The notes under the pieces are model-generated. The model made no database searches. It was given only the letters and a program-made list of their open reading frames with translations, and had not been told where the DNA came from. This document shows, one piece after another, positions 17,899 to 27,141 of a DNA stretch of 64,000 nucleotides. Positions within the stretch are counted from its first letter, which is position 1. Each line of letters opens with the position of its first letter. Source of the stretch: Bacteriovoracaceae bacterium UBA6153. GTDB lineage: Bacteria; Bdellovibrionota; Bacteriovoracia; Bacteriovoracales; Bacteriovoracaceae. The stretch spans positions 202,696 to 266,695 of the forward strand of contig DIUR01000030.1 of assembly GCA_002428265.1 (NCBI GenBank), given 5' to 3'. Made by a program: the position numbers and the translations under genes.

Positions 17899-18351
17899 TT
17901 AATATTCTGAGTTCCCAGTTAAAACCGTTGCTAAATCTTCAGCGTGAGCTCTCAAAGGAATAACATTTCCACCTAATGCTTTACCATGAGTGTGAGAACG
18001 TTTTTCGTATAACATTTGTCCTTCGCCTCTTTCTTCTTCTTCTTTACACGCAATACACTGAGTAGCAACTGGACGAGCACGAAGACGATTGATTTCAATT
18101 TCTCCATCGCACTCATCGCAAATTCCAAACGATCCGTTTTTAATTTTAAAAAGTGCATTATCTATTTTTTTAAGCATGAAACTTTGTCTGCCTAAAAGCT
18201 TTAAATCAAGTGCCATCTGACGGTCTTCCTGAGAGAGATCGATTTCATCGCCTTTTTCGTTGACTGGAGCGACCATCTTCATTTCATTAAGAGTATTTTT
18301 CTTAAGCTCAATAAAAAGATTTTCAAATTGCTTCATCATCTCAGTGTTCAT
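17899..18351 (-). CDS. DksA/TraR-family zinc finger protein
   Basis: The 150-residue protein has an N-terminal helical region and the four-cysteine zinc finger GICDECDGEIEINRLRA...CIAC near residues 80-105, followed by a charged tail. DksA/TraR proteins bind in the RNA polymerase secondary channel and, with ppGpp, adjust promoter activity in the stringent response. The length equals that of E. coli DksA, but the tail (RSHTHGKALGGNVIPLRAHAE) is not typical. A monocistronic unit with its own terminator. Confidence 0.88.
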   Translation of the reverse strand: MNTEMMKQFENLFIELKKNTLNEMKMVAPVNEKGDEIDLSQEDRQMALDLKLLGRQSFMLKKIDNALFKIKNGSFGICDECDGEIEINRLRARPVATQCIACKEEEERGEGQMLYEKRSHTHGKALGGNVIPLRAHAEDLATVLTGNSEY

Positions 18352-18495
18352 AAAAACTCCTATAAAGTATGTCTAACTTGATCCAATCCTTGAGTTAAAT
18401 ACGAAAAATCCTCTCTCGCAAAAGCTCTCATCCTGAGTGCTTCGATAGACTATACTGCAGAGTCTGTGCCAATTGTTTTGTACTGATTTGAGAAC

Positions 18496-18521
18496 AAAAA
18501 AGGGACAGAGTGGCCCTTTTT
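18496..18521. terminator. Bidirectional-looking terminator hairpin
   Basis: An A-run plus GGG (18496-18504) pairs with CCC plus a T-run (18514-18521). It lies about 30 bases past the stop of the minus-strand exported protein gene (18552-19007). Confidence 0.7.
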
Positions 18522-18551
18522 AAAGAATATTAATTTGAGATGTGGCCAATT

Positions 18552-19007
18552 CTACTCTGCTGTTAGTGCAACATTGTCCAGGCGCAGGTGAATCTTGTTA
18601 GATGCATCTACATAGTAAGTACTTTTTATACGTGATTGCGATGTTTTCTTTTCAAATAGACACTTCTTAAACGTTTTGTGATCAAGATAGTCTTCAAGAT
18701 CTACTATTGCTTGTTCAAAAGGAATATCTTCATCTGGATAAAAACGCAGCACTCTTTTAATAGCAGCTTCAGCATCTTCTAATACTAAAGAAGCATCAAC
18801 ATCCGTGCATCTTGAATAATCCTTTATAACGATCTTTTTATCTGTCAGGCGGCTTGATACGGGAAGGTCTTCAGCAACATCATACATAAACTGTGCAACA
18901 GCTGTAATGGCGTCTGAATCTTTAAATGATGTGATGGTGCGAGCACTAGCAGAAGCGCTCATAAGAGTTGTTGTAGATAAGAATAAAAATAAAAAGGCGT
19001 ACTTCAT
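18552..19007 (-). CDS. Exported protein of unknown function
   Basis: The 151-residue product has a clear signal peptide (hydrophobic stretch AFLFLFLSTTTLMSASASA, cleaved near residue 22). The mature part contains two cysteines (SRCTDVD, KKCLFEK) that could form a disulfide, and DxD-type acidic segments. No family is recognised. It sits alone between a terminator and a long intergenic stretch. Confidence 0.7.
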   Translation of the reverse strand: MKYAFLFLFLSTTTLMSASASARTITSFKDSDAITAVAQFMYDVAEDLPVSSRLTDKKIVIKDYSRCTDVDASLVLEDAEAAIKRVLRFYPDEDIPFEQAIVDLEDYLDHKTFKKCLFEKKTSQSRIKSTYYVDASNKIHLRLDNVALTAE

Positions 19008-19109
19008 AAAGACTCCGTAAAGTTCTCCATGATTAGTACGCCTAGGTGCTTAAAAGGTTAAATAATATTTTTTCATAGTAGCTAGCTAATAATTAGATAG
19101 CTTATAGAG

Positions 19110-19463
19110 TCAGTATTTCTTTTGATACGCCCTGACTCTTATGGGTACCAACTCCATTTTCCGGAGGGGTGGGTGCATTGTAACCATTACTTTGTTCAGC
19201 CATTCCTTAAGTGCAGAGAGTGTAAAAAATCCTTTTTTGCCAATTGATTGGTCTCTCATGTGACGTATCCCCTTATCTAAAAGTTGATCTAAGCCATCCG
19301 TGCTATCTGCTACACATCTCCTCCATCCTAGACGAGATAATCGACAAAAAACCCATCCTAGATTTCCTGCTTTCTTAATATTTAATAAAGCGAAGATCGT
19401 GCCAATAACGCTTTTAATTGGTCCTACGGAATATCTGCTACTTGGTCCTATGGCATACCCGTA
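19110..19463 (-). pseudogene. Possible gene remnant in a 645-base gap
   Basis: The gap 19008-19652 has no full gene, but one minus-strand frame is free of stops for about 117 codons before TGA at 19110-19112. It reads like protein (for example GNLGWVFCRLSRLGWRR and GKKGFFTLSALKEWLNKV) yet has no start near its 5' end. It may be a decayed gene or mobile-element scrap. The gap also contains an imperfect palindrome at 19080-19102 and an inverted repeat AGAGTCAG/CTGACTCT at 19107-19139. Confidence 0.3.
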
Positions 19464-19652
19464 CTAATGCTTTGAACGATGACATTAGGACACTGACAAA
19501 TTGTCTCCGAGTACTATCTTCAGGGCAATGGTGACACTGTTAGCTTCTTAACACCCCCATGTAAAAATTTCTAAGGCACAGGCCTGCATCTCATTTACTG
19601 TTACCATCAATCAATAAAACACGATCTAACCTGAATCTTTATGGAGCACTTT

Positions 19653-20318
19653 ATGAAAAAGACACTTCTACTTTCCTTAATGACAATTGCTTTCATTTCA
19701 CAAGCGCAAGCAAAACCTTTTTTTGGGACTGTGGATAAGTACATCATGAAAACTAACCAGATCATTGAGATTGGTAGTAACGATATTGAAAATGGTAAAG
19801 GAATTTACTATGACTACAAAGACCAAAAAAGAAAAACTATTGATATGAGCGAAGTTTCAAAATCAACTAAAGAAGAAATTGCTGGAGTTAAGATTGGTGA
19901 AACAATTCTTCTTACTACTGGAGTTGCCAACGATAAGTCTGGTGCCATCATCAGCCGCTACTGCTCAGTATTCAGCGTATTTGAAAATGGCCAAGCACAT
20001 GTAGGATGTAGAACATATAAAGAAGACGATGCTAACGGACAGATCGCGACAAACCGTCTGGATTTTATTGCTCACGTAGGAAGCTCAAATGTCACAGTAC
20101 AAGTTGATGAACTTGAAGGAATTAGAACAGGTGAAAATAGATCTATCTATAACAACAAAACACTTAAAGATGGCAGAAAAGTAAAAGTCCTGGCGATTTT
20201 TGAAAATGGAGAAGTTTTAGTTCAAAGATCTGTATTAAATATCCTGGATACATCTAGCATTATCCAAAAGCACGGTGAAGTTTTAAGAATCTCGATTTCT
20301 GACTTGAAAGAAATTTAA
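19653..20318 (+). CDS. Exported protein of unknown function
   Basis: The 221-residue product has a signal peptide (MKKTLLLSLMTIAFISQAQA) and a mature domain rich in beta strands, with two similar halves: VGCRTYKEDD and a later VLVQRS...SIIQKHG part that both follow a FENG(Q/E) strand. Start at 19653, with GGAG nine bases upstream, is preferred to the in-frame ATG at 19641. No family is recognised. Confidence 0.7.
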   Translation: MKKTLLLSLMTIAFISQAQAKPFFGTVDKYIMKTNQIIEIGSNDIENGKGIYYDYKDQKRKTIDMSEVSKSTKEEIAGVKIGETILLTTGVANDKSGAIISRYCSVFSVFENGQAHVGCRTYKEDDANGQIATNRLDFIAHVGSSNVTVQVDELEGIRTGENRSIYNNKTLKDGRKVKVLAIFENGEVLVQRSVLNILDTSSIIQKHGEVLRISISDLKEI

Positions 20319-20339
20319 TTAATAAAAAGATCCATAAAC

Positions 20340-20369
20340 AAAAAGGCCCAGAATATCTGGGCCTTTTTT
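20340..20369. terminator. Bidirectional terminator
   Basis: GGCCCAGA (20345-20352) and TCTGGGCC (20356-20363) form a perfect stem, flanked by an A-run on the left and a T-run on the right, so it can stop both the plus-strand gene ending at 20318 and the minus-strand gene ending at 20374. Confidence 0.92.
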
Positions 20370-20373
20370 ATTT

Positions 20374-20808
20374 TTAAACGTATGTTTCTGAAGAATCCTT
20401 ATTGATGATCAACTCACCTTTATCAATCTTTTCGCGCACGACGGTCATAATTCTCTCCTGCGCCTCTTCAACCTTACTAGCGAGCTGTGGAGGTCCAATC
20501 AAGATCTCTTCCATTTCCTGTCTCATCCCTCGCGGAGAATTTTTCATCACCGCATCTTTTAAGGCCGGAGTCGCAATCCTGAGAGCAAGACCCATATCAG
20601 GTATTTTTATTGATCTCATCAATTCAATCATCATCATGGGAGTTAAAAACTGCAGGTCTTCAAAAGTGTACATGCTTTTATGAAGAGTCTCGGCCATCAC
20701 CGGGTCTTTTTTAGAAATGAGTTCCAGTACTTTTTCTCTCGCTGATCTTGAAAGCCCTGCCAGCATCTTTGCCGCTTCTTTCACTCCACCTTGAAATTTC
20801 ATGGGCAC
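20374..20808 (-). CDS. Stand-alone FliG C-terminal-domain protein
   Basis: The 144-residue protein aligns by eye with the last third of FliG: MYTFEDLQFLTPMMMIELMRS, IPDMGLALRIATPALKDAVMKNSPRGM and SKVEEAQERIMTVVREKIDKGELII correspond to the torque-generating armadillo/C-terminal domain. The N-terminal FliF-binding and middle domains are absent. FliG is the rotor protein of the flagellar switch; a free domain could modulate the rotor or work elsewhere. It lies immediately upstream of hldD in the reverse direction (5-base gap), in the hldD-tatC operon. Confidence 0.75.
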   Translation of the reverse strand: MPMKFQGGVKEAAKMLAGLSRSAREKVLELISKKDPVMAETLHKSMYTFEDLQFLTPMMMIELMRSIKIPDMGLALRIATPALKDAVMKNSPRGMRQEMEEILIGPPQLASKVEEAQERIMTVVREKIDKGELIINKDSSETYV

Positions 20809-20813
20809 TCTCC

Positions 20814-21791
20814 TTAATAATGCGGATTTGGTTTCACCAGATAGTTTTGAACATAATCAAAAATTGCATCTTCTAGTGACATAAACTCAAACCCCGGAAT
20901 GGCCTTATGAAGTTTATCCATCTCAGCACACGTGTAATACTGATACTGGTTTCTAATGGTCTCAGGCATATCAATGAACTCAATCTTGGGAGTTACATTC
21001 ATAGCTTTAAAAGTCGCGTGAACCAGGTCGTGAAAGCTTCTCGCCTTCCCTGTTCCTAGATTATAAACACCAGAGTGGTGAGCTTTGTCAGGATCAGCTA
21101 ATTCTATCATCGCGCGCACCACATCTTTAACGTAGATGAAATCGCGAAGCTGCTGCCCATCTTTAAAATCCGGCCGGTGAGACTTAAAAAGTTTCACCGA
21201 TGCTCCTGCGCTGATTTGTTCAAAAGATTTCTGAACCAGAGATCTCATATCTTCTTTATGATATTCATTGGGCCCAAAGACATTGAAGAATTTTAAACCA
21301 AACCAGTGATCAGGTTTTTTCTCTTCTTTTAAAATCCATTCATCTACTAATTGTTTTGAATAGCCGTATGGGTTTAATGGCAGAAGGCCCGCGATCTTTG
21401 CATGATCGTCGCTGTAGCCTAAATTCCCGTCACCGTAAGTAGCGGCAGAGCTGGCGTAAATAAAAGGAATATTTTTTGTAGCGGCAAAACGAAACAATGC
21501 CTGCGTGTAGGCCACATTGTTTTTCATGAGAAAGTCCATGTTCTTTTCTGTCGTTGAAGAACAGGCCCCCATGTGAAAAATGAGATCTGTTTCAGCAATA
21601 GTGTCATCGAAGTCGCCGTTAAAGAGTTCATCGGCGTGAATGTATTCCAGATACTTTACTCCACGAAGATTTTTCCACTTCGTTGAGTCTTCCAATTTAT
21701 CGACGATTACAAGATCAGTATGGCCTAAAATATTAAGCGTCTTAGCAAGAACACTTCCGATAAATCCTGCACCACCGGTAATGAGAATCAT
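20814..21791 (-). CDS. hldD: ADP-glyceromanno-heptose 6-epimerase
   Basis: The 325-residue SDR enzyme starts MILITGGAGFIGS, has the SSAATYG and YGYSK catalytic motifs and the FFNVFGPNEYHKE block specific to HldD. It makes ADP-L-glycero-D-manno-heptose from the D,D form for the LPS inner core, so the cell envelope contains heptose. Its start overlaps the stop of the upstream membrane protein gene (ATGA). Confidence 0.94.
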   Translation of the reverse strand: MILITGGAGFIGSVLAKTLNILGHTDLVIVDKLEDSTKWKNLRGVKYLEYIHADELFNGDFDDTIAETDLIFHMGACSSTTEKNMDFLMKNNVAYTQALFRFAATKNIPFIYASSAATYGDGNLGYSDDHAKIAGLLPLNPYGYSKQLVDEWILKEEKKPDHWFGLKFFNVFGPNEYHKEDMRSLVQKSFEQISAGASVKLFKSHRPDFKDGQQLRDFIYVKDVVRAMIELADPDKAHHSGVYNLGTGKARSFHDLVHATFKAMNVTPKIEFIDMPETIRNQYQYYTCAEMDKLHKAIPGFEFMSLEDAIFDYVQNYLVKPNPHY

Positions 21792-22285
21792 ACATTCTCC
21801 TTAGTCATTTTAATTTTATCCATTAAGACCATAATGAAAAATCCTAATAGGACAAAAAGTTTTGCGCTATCGAAGTATCTATACATTGTGTGGTAACGAG
21901 CATGTTCACTTTGAAGAATTGCATAAGCAGGATCAGCGACTTCAGTGGCGTGGATTTGATAAGTCAGACTCGTAATCATCGGTGTCATGTGAAATTTATA
22001 AATGAATGGAAGAACAAACATGGGAATGGCGATATAAAGCCATTTTTTATTTCCATGAACTTTTAAGTTTGCAAACGATCCGATTAAAACCGCTGCTCCA
22101 AAAAAGACTTCAATCGAATTAAATCGACCGAAGACAATCATTCCGATTTTTCCAGCATCAGTGATGCTTGATGAATTTCTAAAGACTGTAGGAATCGTTA
22201 TGATGTCTACCAATACAGTCATTAAAAACCACGCCGTGATAAAGGGCAGAACTAATTCAATTACGACTTTTTTAAACGTTTTCAT
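21788..22285 (-). CDS. DUF4149-like membrane protein
   Basis: The 165-residue protein has about four transmembrane helices, with the pattern AWFLMTVLVDIITIPTVFR and a second part LPFIYKFHMTPMI. Size and helix arrangement resemble DUF4149 proteins. It is translationally coupled to tatC (one-base overlap) and hldD (ATGA overlap). No function is known. Confidence 0.6.
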   Translation of the reverse strand: MKTFKKVVIELVLPFITAWFLMTVLVDIITIPTVFRNSSSITDAGKIGMIVFGRFNSIEVFFGAAVLIGSFANLKVHGNKKWLYIAIPMFVLPFIYKFHMTPMITSLTYQIHATEVADPAYAILQSEHARYHTMYRYFDSAKLFVLLGFFIMVLMDKIKMTKENV

Positions 22286-23034
22286 TATTTATGATCCTTC
22301 ATGTGAACGCGGTGAAGATACGGGTGAACAACCAGTGAGACTAATAAAACTCCGATTTCAAAAAGAGCACAGCATGGAATCCATACCGCTATCATAGAAA
22401 TGACATCAGGAGGTGAAGCGATGGCCGCAAAAACAGCAAGGCCCACGTAAATATATTTCCTTAAAGCTTTTAGAGACTGCTTGGTTACAATTCCCATGAA
22501 TCCTAAAATAAGCAGAATATTTGGAACCTGAAAAATAATTCCCAAAAATAATAAAATCTGACTAGTCGTTGAAATGTAGTCGCGAAGATTAATGTTGGCC
22601 TGAATGTCAGTAACCCCTACACTCGATAAGAAAGAGAAGACGGCCGGAAAAGCAACATAGTAACCAAAGGCCATACCTGCAATAAATAAAAGCCAGCCAA
22701 GAATCATGAAAGGCTTAACTGCGCGAGCTTCGTGTGGGTGAAGACCTGGGCCGATGAAAGTCCAGATTTGATAAAACCAAAATGGCGAAGAAAACATGAT
22801 GGACCACCAGATACTCACGTCAACCTGAACCCAGGCCTTCTCAAAAATACTGTGGTAGACCAGAGTTCCTGCGTGTGTATCTTTTAGCGACATACGTATT
22901 GGTTGAAGAAGCCACTCGGTGATATCGTCAACAAAATAGGTCGTACAGGCAAAAGCAATCACCAGAATGTACACAATTCGCATAACGACTTTGCGCAATT
23001 CTTCGACGTGTTCCCAGAAACTCATTTCTTTCAA
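22285..23034 (-). CDS. tatC: Twin-arginine translocase subunit TatC
   Basis: The 249-residue protein has six transmembrane helices and TatC signatures: MSFWEHVEELRKVVMRIV at the N-terminus, PFWFYQIWTFIGPGLHPHEAR and an F-x-F-G-Y segment (AGMAFGYYVAFP). TatC recognises twin-arginine signal peptides of folded proteins. The partner tatA/B genes are not in the window. First gene of the tatC - membrane protein - hldD - fliG-like operon. Confidence 0.95.
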   Translation of the reverse strand: MKEMSFWEHVEELRKVVMRIVYILVIAFACTTYFVDDITEWLLQPIRMSLKDTHAGTLVYHSIFEKAWVQVDVSIWWSIMFSSPFWFYQIWTFIGPGLHPHEARAVKPFMILGWLLFIAGMAFGYYVAFPAVFSFLSSVGVTDIQANINLRDYISTTSQILLFLGIIFQVPNILLILGFMGIVTKQSLKALRKYIYVGLAVFAAIASPPDVISMIAVWIPCCALFEIGVLLVSLVVHPYLHRVHMKDHK

Positions 23035-23122
23035 TTTTTTCTCACTTAACTATTGATTGCAATCTATAGGTAGAACTATATACTTAGAGAGAATAATTGT
23101 AAAAAAATGTCTGGGATTATCT

Positions 23123-23764
23123 ATGTTTAAGAACTCACTTCTGGCCCTTTTCTTGATTGTTATCATCGGACATAGTACTGAGATTAAAGCAGCACCCAAC
23201 TACCTTTTACGATGCCTAGCAAAAGAAGAAGAAGGCCTTCATAAAAAGAACGTTCAAGACGCTAACTTCAGACTCAACCAAGAGTTTGTTAACGAGCTGG
23301 CCAGCTCTAACGATATCAATCTGAAAAAAAATTATGTCGATGATGTTTGCCAATCGAGATCATTCTCACCTTCTGTGGCCCTTTTAAGAATGTTGCTTTT
23401 AAAAGAGCACCAAATCTATGACTTGAGTCTAAGCGAAGTTGATGTCAGCATGCGCCCTTTTAAAATGGCCTATATCAACGAGTTTCAAAAACAAGTTCCA
23501 CGCATCTTTATTCAGTACCTCTCAGGCCTTCAAAGCGAGCTGGCAACCCCAGATTGCTTAGAAAGATATATTCCAGAGCTTGCAGGCTTCAGCGAAAAAA
23601 TTAAATACTTAGAAGAAGAAATCTCAGCTCATCAACTAATCACTCAAAAAAATAAAATTGAGTCGATGTTCAATAAACTAAAAGATTTTCAGACTATTAA
23701 AAAGAAATGCATTGCTGATAAAAAAAGATCAGAGAGTGCTATGAAGAAAAAAAAGAATCCCTAA
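23123..23764 (+). CDS. Exported protein, coiled-coil rich
   Basis: Starts at ATG 23123, where a signal peptide begins (MFKNSLLALFLIVIIG, cleaved near KAAP). The mature 190 residues are lysine/glutamate-rich and largely helical, with four cysteines spread along them (RCLAKEE, DVCQSRS, DCLERY, KCIADKK). The frame extends upstream to 23057 without a credible start. The last 36 bases overlap the convergent NifU-like gene. Function unknown. Confidence 0.6.
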   Translation: MFKNSLLALFLIVIIGHSTEIKAAPNYLLRCLAKEEEGLHKKNVQDANFRLNQEFVNELASSNDINLKKNYVDDVCQSRSFSPSVALLRMLLLKEHQIYDLSLSEVDVSMRPFKMAYINEFQKQVPRIFIQYLSGLQSELATPDCLERYIPELAGFSEKIKYLEEEISAHQLITQKNKIESMFNKLKDFQTIKKKCIADKKRSESAMKKKKNP

Positions 23765-24529
23765 CTCTGACTTCAGATAATCACTAAGAGCAGATGTCAA
23801 AGCTGCATCTGTCTTCTCACTTGATGGATTTATTTTTACCGTTAAATGAAGGCCTTCAATATTTAAAAATTCAATCTGGTACTGATCAACTATCCCTTCT
23901 CGCTTCATCCAGGTATTTTTTAATTCCTCTATCTTAATGAGCAGCGGGCCCGGATACATGTTGGCAACCTTAATCCATTTTCCATTGGCATCCAGACGCG
24001 ATTTAGAATGATCCATTCCTTTAATCAGCCCGTGCTGATTTCTCGTCTCAATGATAATGGATTCAATGGCCGGGCGACAGCTTCCACAGGCACTTGAGGC
24101 CATGGTCTTTTGAATAAGAGTTTTGAGTTCAAAATCTTTATCTGCTAAAACGTGCTCGACTATATCTTTTTTTGTAACAGAAAAACACAAACAGACCATG
24201 TCACTATGCTCTTTATAAAAGCGTCCAATGCCCACATAATCGGCAATGGCAGATTTTAACAATGTTAATCCAAGTGCGGCCATGGGTTCCTGGCCAGATT
24301 TTGTCTTCGTGACAAATTGTAGATCAGATCTTTTGATAAGGAGAGCGTCAGTTAATGACTTTCCAAGACAGATCATTTTTAGTTCATCAAGTTCAATACT
24401 ATATCTAGAAAACCCAGTCTCCTCATAGAAAAACTCTTTGATAGTGTCATTCTTAGGATTGATATCAAGAAAAAGACTGACTCCACCACCCTGCGCTTTC
24501 GCATTAAAAAAAGCAGTGGTTTCCATCAT
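23729..24529 (-). CDS. NifU-like protein with BFD-type [2Fe-2S] domain
   Basis: In the 266-residue product, residues about 120-175 hold CLCF and CGSC, the CxC...CxxC spacing of BFD/NifU-type [2Fe-2S] domains. The N-terminal 100 residues keep the outline of the IscU/NifU scaffold (FYEETGF, then ICLGKSLTDAL) but lack the scaffold cysteines; the last 90 residues look like a small extra domain (IEFLNIEGLHLTVKINP). It could be an Fe-S assembly or storage protein, or an altered relative. Positioned four bases after map and likely co-transcribed. Confidence 0.65.
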   Translation of the reverse strand: MMETTAFFNAKAQGGGVSLFLDINPKNDTIKEFFYEETGFSRYSIELDELKMICLGKSLTDALLIKRSDLQFVTKTKSGQEPMAALGLTLLKSAIADYVGIGRFYKEHSDMVCLCFSVTKKDIVEHVLADKDFELKTLIQKTMASSACGSCRPAIESIIIETRNQHGLIKGMDHSKSRLDANGKWIKVANMYPGPLLIKIEELKNTWMKREGIVDQYQIEFLNIEGLHLTVKINPSSEKTDAALTSALSDYLKSELGILFFLHSTL

Positions 24530-24533
24530 AGGA

Positions 24534-25301
24534 TTATCTAGGCTCGTCTGATCTAAGAGTCAGAATTTCATAACCATCATTTGTCACAAGAATAGTGTGC
24601 TCGAATTGAGCTGACCATTTTTTATCGCGAGTCACGACAGTCCAGCCATCTTTTAAAACACGCCCTTCTTTTTTTCCAAGATTGATCATCGGCTCAATTG
24701 TAAAAGTCATACCTGGTTTCATCTCAGGTCCTGTTCCTTTTTTTCCAACGTGAACAACTTGAGGTGCTTCGTGGAAGTCTCTTCCGATTCCATGTCCGCA
24801 GTAATCTTCAACAACAGAATAGCCATGCCCATGAGCAATTTCTTGAATGACAGCACCGATATCACCGATACGTCCACCAGGGCGAACAGTCTTGATTGCT
24901 TCTCTTGTACATTGGTAAGTCACATCTACTAATTTTTTTACTTCAGCAGAAACGTTGTTACCTACTAAAAAAGTTTTATTCGTATCACCGTGGAATTTAT
25001 TTAAATAAGTTGTCACGTCGATATTTAAAATATCACCGTCTTTAATAATCTCATCTTTTCTTGGAATCCCGTGGCAGATAACTTCATTGACTGAAGTACA
25101 AACCGACTTAGGAAATCCGTGATAATTCAAACATGATGGATAAGCACCATTCTTAACAATAAAGTCATGGCAGAGTTTATCTATCTCTTCCGTGCTCACA
25201 CCAGGGACTACAAAAGGAGCAATATACTCAAGGGTCTGAGCGGCCAGGCGGCCAGTTGCTCTCATAAGTTCAATTTCTCTTTCCGATTTAATAGTGATCA
25301 T
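24534..25301 (-). CDS. map: Methionine aminopeptidase, type I
   Basis: This 255-residue protein has all five metal ligands of MetAP: Asp in NIDVTTY, Asp in FHGDTNKTF, His in CGHGIG, Glu in TIEPM and Glu in FEHTIL. It removes the initiator methionine from nascent proteins. No N-terminal zinc-finger extension, so type Ia. Starts at 25301, divergent from the YiiX-like gene at 25435. Confidence 0.95.
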   Translation of the reverse strand: MITIKSEREIELMRATGRLAAQTLEYIAPFVVPGVSTEEIDKLCHDFIVKNGAYPSCLNYHGFPKSVCTSVNEVICHGIPRKDEIIKDGDILNIDVTTYLNKFHGDTNKTFLVGNNVSAEVKKLVDVTYQCTREAIKTVRPGGRIGDIGAVIQEIAHGHGYSVVEDYCGHGIGRDFHEAPQVVHVGKKGTGPEMKPGMTFTIEPMINLGKKEGRVLKDGWTVVTRDKKWSAQFEHTILVTNDGYEILTLRSDEPR

Positions 25302-25434
25302 AGCTAATTTTCCAACGTGATTTACAAATATTGTTGAATATCATTGAAGATTTTACACTCTACAGACATATTGCATGGCGCCATCTTCTTATAAATGATA
25401 TAAATCCGACTCTCTTGCCTCTTATGGAGAAACA

Positions 25435-27141
25435 ATGAAGGCATTCTGTCTAGTTATACTAACCTTGGCCGTACTTTACAATCCAAAAGTAAAAGCGGCG
25501 TATGATGCAAGAGAAATTCTCTTGATCGAAACTGCGTCGAGTGATGCAGATAGAATTGTTATCAAAAAGAAGAACCCCCTTAAAGATATAGCTGAAAATA
25601 CCAGAAATTATGCCGAACTCATGCGAATTTTCAAAGACCTGGGGCAAAGTAATGTGCAGCTTTCACTGAGGCTTTTGGATAAAATTCAAAACCACAACAC
25701 TCTATCCGGCGATGATCTTTATTTAATCAAAAGATCCTTTGAGACATTTACTAAAGTTAATAAACTTATGCTGGAGTTCGCTGACCTTTATCAGTTCAGG
25801 TCCTCTACAATGAGTAAGACTTTTGCCCGTCCTGAAAATAAAATGCCTATGGTTAAGTCTCATCTGATTTGGCTGTCTTCTCACGCTCTTCTTATGGATC
25901 AGATTGAGTCTCTTCATAAAATTCTCTATCTCACTGACGGTGCTTTCAGAAGAATATTTAAGACAAGTATTGATGTTCAACAGCTTTCTCAAAAAGAAAA
26001 AGAGCACCTGAAGCAGCTGGGAGAAATGGTAAAAAAGATTGTGATGACAGTCGAGTCTGCTAAATTTCAACAACAAATTATTATGGTGAAATCAATTGCC
26101 AGTGATCTTAAAATCATCTTGAAAAATGATGAAGTTGCCAAAAAAGTTCTGAGTGAAGTTGTTGAAAATAAAATTTCAAAAGACATCGCTCAGGGAAGAA
26201 CTGAATTTAAAATGAAGGTCTTCGCTCAAGGAGATGCCGTCATTAGGTTTTTTAATAGAGTCACAAATATCTTAAGTGGTCTTTTTGGAAATATCGCCGG
26301 TGCCATTCATTGGAGAGAAGGCCATTTATTAAATAATGAAACGGCCTTAGAAATAGCTAAAAAATCTCTTAGACCTATGGACATTATCCTGGAAAAAAGC
26401 CCCTTTGTTTTAACTGATAAATTTATTCCCGGTCACTTCGGCCACGTGGCCATCTATCTTGGAACCAGAACTCAGTTAGAAGAAATCGGCATGTGGAACC
26501 ATCCGGATATTGAACCTTACCAAAGTGATATTGAGGCAGGTAAAACTATCTTAGAAGCAGTCAGACCCGGCGTAAGGCTCAATAGCGTTGATGCTTTTAT
26601 GAACATCGATGAATTTACTATTATGAGAAAATCTGACGGGCTCAATTCAAATCTTCAGGTCTCTGAGCAAATCAGCCGAGGGATGAATCAGATCGGCAAA
26701 AGTTATGACTTTAACTTTGATATCTCGACCCTTGATAAAATCGTGTGCTCCGAGTTGATTTACATTGTTTTCGGTCACGTGAGCTGGCCTACGAGATACC
26801 GTCTGGGAAGACCTACGGTTACTCCTGATGATATTGCCGAAGTGATGTTTCAAAAAGGCACGCATTTTCAAATGACAGATTACGTGCTCTCTACTGAGCG
26901 TCATAGAGTCGAGCTGCAGACTCTGGATAAGCTAGCGGACACATTTGAGTACGAGTTACGTGCAGAAAATGGTGATGTTCCCCAAGATCCTAAAGATCCT
27001 ACGAATAGCTTCTGGAAAAAAGAGACAAAGTGCTATAATGTTTCTGTGGGAACGTCGGGATCTGCTGATATGGACTTCGATCGCAGAGAATGTAAAACGA
27101 CGTATAAACAATATTTTTATGAAGAAACATCCGGAATCTAG
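25435..27141 (+). CDS. Secreted YiiX/YebB-like NlpC/P60-superfamily cysteine hydrolase, copy 1
   Basis: The 568-residue protein has a signal peptide (MKAFCLVILTLAVLYNPKVKA), about 250 helical residues, and a C-terminal permuted NlpC/P60 domain of the YiiX (Peptidase_C92) type: RPMDIILEK, GHFGHVAIYLG with the catalytic His, and IVCSELIYIVFG with the catalytic Cys. Family enzymes attack amide or acyl bonds in peptidoglycan or lipids. It is paralogous to 29888-31243. The end overlaps the dehydrogenase start by 23 bases. It is likely periplasmic or secreted. Confidence 0.8.
   Translation: MKAFCLVILTLAVLYNPKVKAAYDAREILLIETASSDADRIVIKKKNPLKDIAENTRNYAELMRIFKDLGQSNVQLSLRLLDKIQNHNTLSGDDLYLIKRSFETFTKVNKLMLEFADLYQFRSSTMSKTFARPENKMPMVKSHLIWLSSHALLMDQIESLHKILYLTDGAFRRIFKTSIDVQQLSQKEKEHLKQLGEMVKKIVMTVESAKFQQQIIMVKSIASDLKIILKNDEVAKKVLSEVVENKISKDIAQGRTEFKMKVFAQGDAVIRFFNRVTNILSGLFGNIAGAIHWREGHLLNNETALEIAKKSLRPMDIILEKSPFVLTDKFIPGHFGHVAIYLGTRTQLEEIGMWNHPDIEPYQSDIEAGKTILEAVRPGVRLNSVDAFMNIDEFTIMRKSDGLNSNLQVSEQISRGMNQIGKSYDFNFDISTLDKIVCSELIYIVFGHVSWPTRYRLGRPTVTPDDIAEVMFQKGTHFQMTDYVLSTERHRVELQTLDKLADTFEYELRAENGDVPQDPKDPTNSFWKKETKCYNVSVGTSGSADMDFDRRECKTTYKQYFYEETSGI

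Noticed and set aside
26945..27118. Longer N-terminus for the D-2-hydroxyacid dehydrogenase
   Set aside because: It overlaps the hydrolase gene for 200 bases and its residues do not match the family.
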